From IMG/VR virus record IMGVR_UViG_3300040801_005518, positions 1 to 26,559 of that record: a stretch of 26,559 nucleotides of DNA. The stretch is one strand, 5' to 3'. Position 1 is the first letter of the stretch, and every line of letters starts with the position of its first letter. Below the pieces are notes generated by a model, which worked only from the letters and a program-made list of their open reading frames with translations, searched no databases and was not told the DNA's origin. The stretch comes from a virus. Shown one piece after another: positions 24,479-26,559 of this stretch. A program made the translations under genes and the position numbers.

Positions 24479-24823
24479 CTACCTCCCACATTGATATCTA
24501 TAATAACTCATCTCTAACCAGTAACAATCTTCTTGATCGGTATTATTATATATATCCAATAAATCTAAATCTTCCCAAGGACGACATTTTTCAGGAAAGT
24601 CAAAATAATATTCGGAATCATTATTTATTTCATCATCCAGTATATTGTCCCCTACATCATCTTCTTCGTTTTTATCTGCAAAAAATTTATCAATACTTCT
24701 CATGCCATAACCAGACATATCATTTATTTTATGTCCATCATTGAAGTTTATCGAACATTTTACACGCCTCAACCAGAATGGAATATCGGGAATACGAAGT
24801 ATTGGACAGGCGTGAGCGAACAT
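24479..24823 (-). CDS. small acidic protein, unknown function
   Basis: 114 residues, ATG start with a perfect AAAGGAGGT site. It is the first gene of the leftward transcript from the promoter at 24884-24912. Strongly acidic in the middle and end (DKNEEDDVGDNILDDEINNDSE), with four scattered cysteines and many aromatics near the C-terminus. No membrane segment or recognisable domain. Its first position, strong ribosome site and small acidic form suit an early host-interacting protein or a regulator of the polymerase that follows. That is inference; no family is recognised. Confidence 0.6.
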   Translation of the reverse strand: MFAHACPILRIPDIPFWLRRVKCSINFNDGHKINDMSGYGMRSIDKFFADKNEEDDVGDNILDDEINNDSEYYFDFPEKCRPWEDLDLLDIYNNTDQEDCYWLEMSYYRYQCGR

Positions 24824-24883
24824 CTTTACCTCCTTTCTTACATTTTTATCCTAAATTTTTTAAAATTTTTATTTCAATTATAA

Positions 24884-24912
24884 ATTATACTAAACATTTT
24901 TAATTAAGTCAA
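24884..24912 (-). promoter_or_regulatory. sigma-A-type promoter for the polymerase operon
   Basis: On the minus strand TTGACT (24912-24907) and TATAAT (24889-24884) are separated by exactly 17 bases, an almost perfect consensus for host vegetative sigma factor. It lies about 60 bases upstream of the first gene and drives the polymerase operon leftward. Confidence 0.85.
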
Positions 24913-24943
24913 GCTTTTTTAACTACCAATTCTATTTTTTTAC

Positions 24944-24973
24944 TTGACTCTTTATAAAACTTTATGCTATAAT
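24944..24973 (+). promoter_or_regulatory. sigma-A-type promoter (extended -10) for the helicase
   Basis: TTGACT (24944-24949) and TATAAT (24968-24973) are 18 bases apart, with TGC directly before TATAAT giving an extended -10. It points rightward to the helicase. Its -35 is only 31 bases from that of the leftward promoter, so a single bound regulator could control both. Confidence 0.85.
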
Positions 24974-25059
24974 TTAAGATTAAGAAAATAATTTTACAAA
25001 AACATAAATATAAACTTCTTTATTTATATTTACATACCATATCAACAATAAGGAAATCT

Positions 25060-26559
25060 TTGAACAAACCATATACAAGTATAGAAAAAGAAGAAGATTT
25101 TAAAACACCTGAACCAAAATATATATCTGAACTTATATCAAAAAAGGATATCGAAAACTGGAAAGAAGGGGACAGAGTACTAATAACCTCCCAAACTGGT
25201 AGCGGGAAAAGTGAATTTATCAAAGAAGTTCTTTATACCTATTGCAAACCTATCGGTAAAAAAATTCTCATACTTTCCAACAGAATTCTTCTGAGAGAAC
25301 AAATCAAAGAAGACTTGGGGCTTGAAAGCGACAAAGAAAACAACAAAAAAAATACTATCAATGTTATAAACTATCAATTCATTGAAACAAAAATTTTAGA
25401 TGGAAGTAATATTGAAAAAATGTTTTCTTTGTATGACTATATCGTGTACGACGAAGTCCACTATATCTTTTCAGATTCCCAGTTCAACAGAAACACCGAT
25501 TTATTAATAAAGCCCATCAAAGAAGGTTTTGCAAACAAGATATTTATATTTTTAACCGCAACACCGCAAGCTATTTATGATTATCAACCCGAATTTAATT
25601 TTACCTACCAACTACCCGTCGACTATTCTTACATCAATAAAGTTTATTTCTACACCTCTGACGACATCGCAGAGTCTATTCTACAAAATATCCCTCTTGG
25701 CGAAAAAGCTATTTATTTTAGCTCTAGCGCAAAAAAAGCATTGGAACTTTCACAACGCTTCACAGATTCTTCATTTTTTTGTTCAGAAAGTAATCGTCTA
25801 GCGGACTTTTCAAATAAGAATGTTCTGGATCAAATAGCACAAAACTCAAAATTCGAAGATCGTTTCTTATTTACAACTAAAGTTCTTGATAATGGGATTA
25901 ACATCAAAGATTTTTCTTTAAGTCATATTCTTATTGATATGATAGACCCCATCACCTTCATTCAATGTTTAGGAAGAAAGCGGATATTAGACGAAAATGA
26001 CTCTGTGACACTGTATGTAAAAAGCTATCATGATGGAAACTTAAAATTTAAACTTAGGAGTCTAGAGAAAAAGCTAGAATTTGTTAAAGAACGTAAAGAA
26101 CTTGGTGAAGAAAAATTTAAAGATAAATATCGCAAAATTGATTTTGATGATATTATTGACAATGATTTTGGTATTAATGAAGCAAAATATCAGGACTGTA
26201 AAACTCAGGCTAGACTACTCCGCCAAATGATCGGGCAGCAGGAGTACCGAAATAAACAAGACTCGAATTCTAAAAATACCCCCCCTCTTAATAGTTATGA
26301 AAACTATATCTGTAACTTATTAAATTTCAATCCAGAGGATGCCAAGGATGGCAATAAAAAATTTGAAAAGGTGAGTCTTGAATCAATCCTGCAAGAATAT
26401 CTGGGAAAGAAAATGTTCAAAGAGGATCAAGAAAGATTTAAGTATTTATTCTTTGATAAAATATTTGCACCAAAGAATACGAACTTCCGCCATAGAGGAA
26501 TCAGATGTATCAACTCTATCCTACAAGAAGATAAGATGCCTTATGTGATAATTTCGAAA
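25060..26559 (+). CDS. SF2 helicase, partial (3' end outside window)
   Basis: The frame is open for 500 codons from a TTG at 25060 (AAGGA six bases upstream) to the window edge. Superfamily 2 helicase motifs appear in order: Walker A TGSGKS (46-51), DEVH (131-134), LTATP (165-169) and motif VI QCLGRKR (302-308). The protein would unwind nucleic acid using ATP. It is the only large gene on the plus strand and starts the rightward transcript opposite the polymerase operon, consistent with an early replication role. The N-terminal extension before Walker A is short (~40 residues). The C-terminal ~190 residues in view are charged and helical and not assigned to a known domain. Confidence 0.85.
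   Translation, partial: MNKPYTSIEKEEDFKTPEPKYISELISKKDIENWKEGDRVLITSQTGSGKSEFIKEVLYTYCKPIGKKILILSNRILLREQIKEDLGLESDKENNKKNTINVINYQFIETKILDGSNIEKMFSLYDYIVYDEVHYIFSDSQFNRNTDLLIKPIKEGFANKIFIFLTATPQAIYDYQPEFNFTYQLPVDYSYINKVYFYTSDDIAESILQNIPLGEKAIYFSSSAKKALELSQRFTDSSFFCSESNRLADFSNKNVLDQIAQNSKFEDRFLFTTKVLDNGINIKDFSLSHILIDMIDPITFIQCLGRKRILDENDSVTLYVKSYHDGNLKFKLRSLEKKLEFVKERKELGEEKFKDKYRKIDFDDIIDNDFGINEAKYQDCKTQARLLRQMIGQQEYRNKQDSNSKNTPPLNSYENYICNLLNFNPEDAKDGNKKFEKVSLESILQEYLGKKMFKEDQERFKYLFFDKIFAPKNTNFRHRGIRCINSILQEDKMPYVIISK

Overview
This window is part of a tailed double-stranded DNA phage or prophage. It contains a siphovirus-type virion operon, a packaging operon and a lysis module. Low GC, strong AAGGAGG-type ribosome binding sites, frequent TTG and GTG starts and consensus sigma-A promoters point to a Gram-positive Firmicutes host. 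Nearly everything is transcribed leftward (minus strand). Only one gene at the right edge, a helicase, runs rightward. I saw no integrase, tRNA, CRISPR array or insertion sequence.

Layout in the direction of transcription, right to left. (1) At 24.82-25.06 kb, two back-to-back consensus host-type promoters drive the rightward SF2 helicase (cut by the edge) and the leftward genes. (2) From 24.8 to 20.2 kb lie a small acidic protein, a roughly 960-residue single-chain RNA polymerase of the two-barrel YonO/RdRP type, a zinc-finger protein of unknown role, and a HU-like DNA-binding protein. An HU-like gene beside a YonO-type polymerase is also seen in Bacillus phage SPbeta (yonN-yonO). (3) From 20.15 to 18.8 kb lie two holin-like membrane proteins and a papain-like cysteine protease. 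(4) At 18.5-18.8 kb is a 329-base gap with no large gene. It holds a GC-rich island of long-range complementary segments, a candidate structured RNA, preceded by a possible 16-codon leader ORF. (5) From 18.5 to 12.7 kb lie a metallophosphoesterase, a zinc-ribbon protein that is probably the small terminase, the large terminase and the portal. (6) From 12.7 to 8.5 kb lie two small proteins, a protease-scaffold fusion with an in-frame internal start that probably makes free scaffold, a pre-capsid protein and the major capsid protein. (7) From 8.4 to 1.2 kb lie connector, neck and tail genes, including a tail tube protein and a connector with Ig-like domains, two small Cys-rich proteins and a tandem-domain virion protein. 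(8) At the left edge is a GH25 endolysin with SH3 domains, cut by the window.

A coherent reading (inference): host RNA polymerase starts at the divergent promoters and makes the phage polymerase. The phage polymerase then transcribes the long leftward packaging, virion and lysis genes. The structured leader in front of the packaging operon could be a regulatory or packaging-related RNA. The polymerase with its neighbours and the unexplained structured RNA are the parts most deserving of follow-up.
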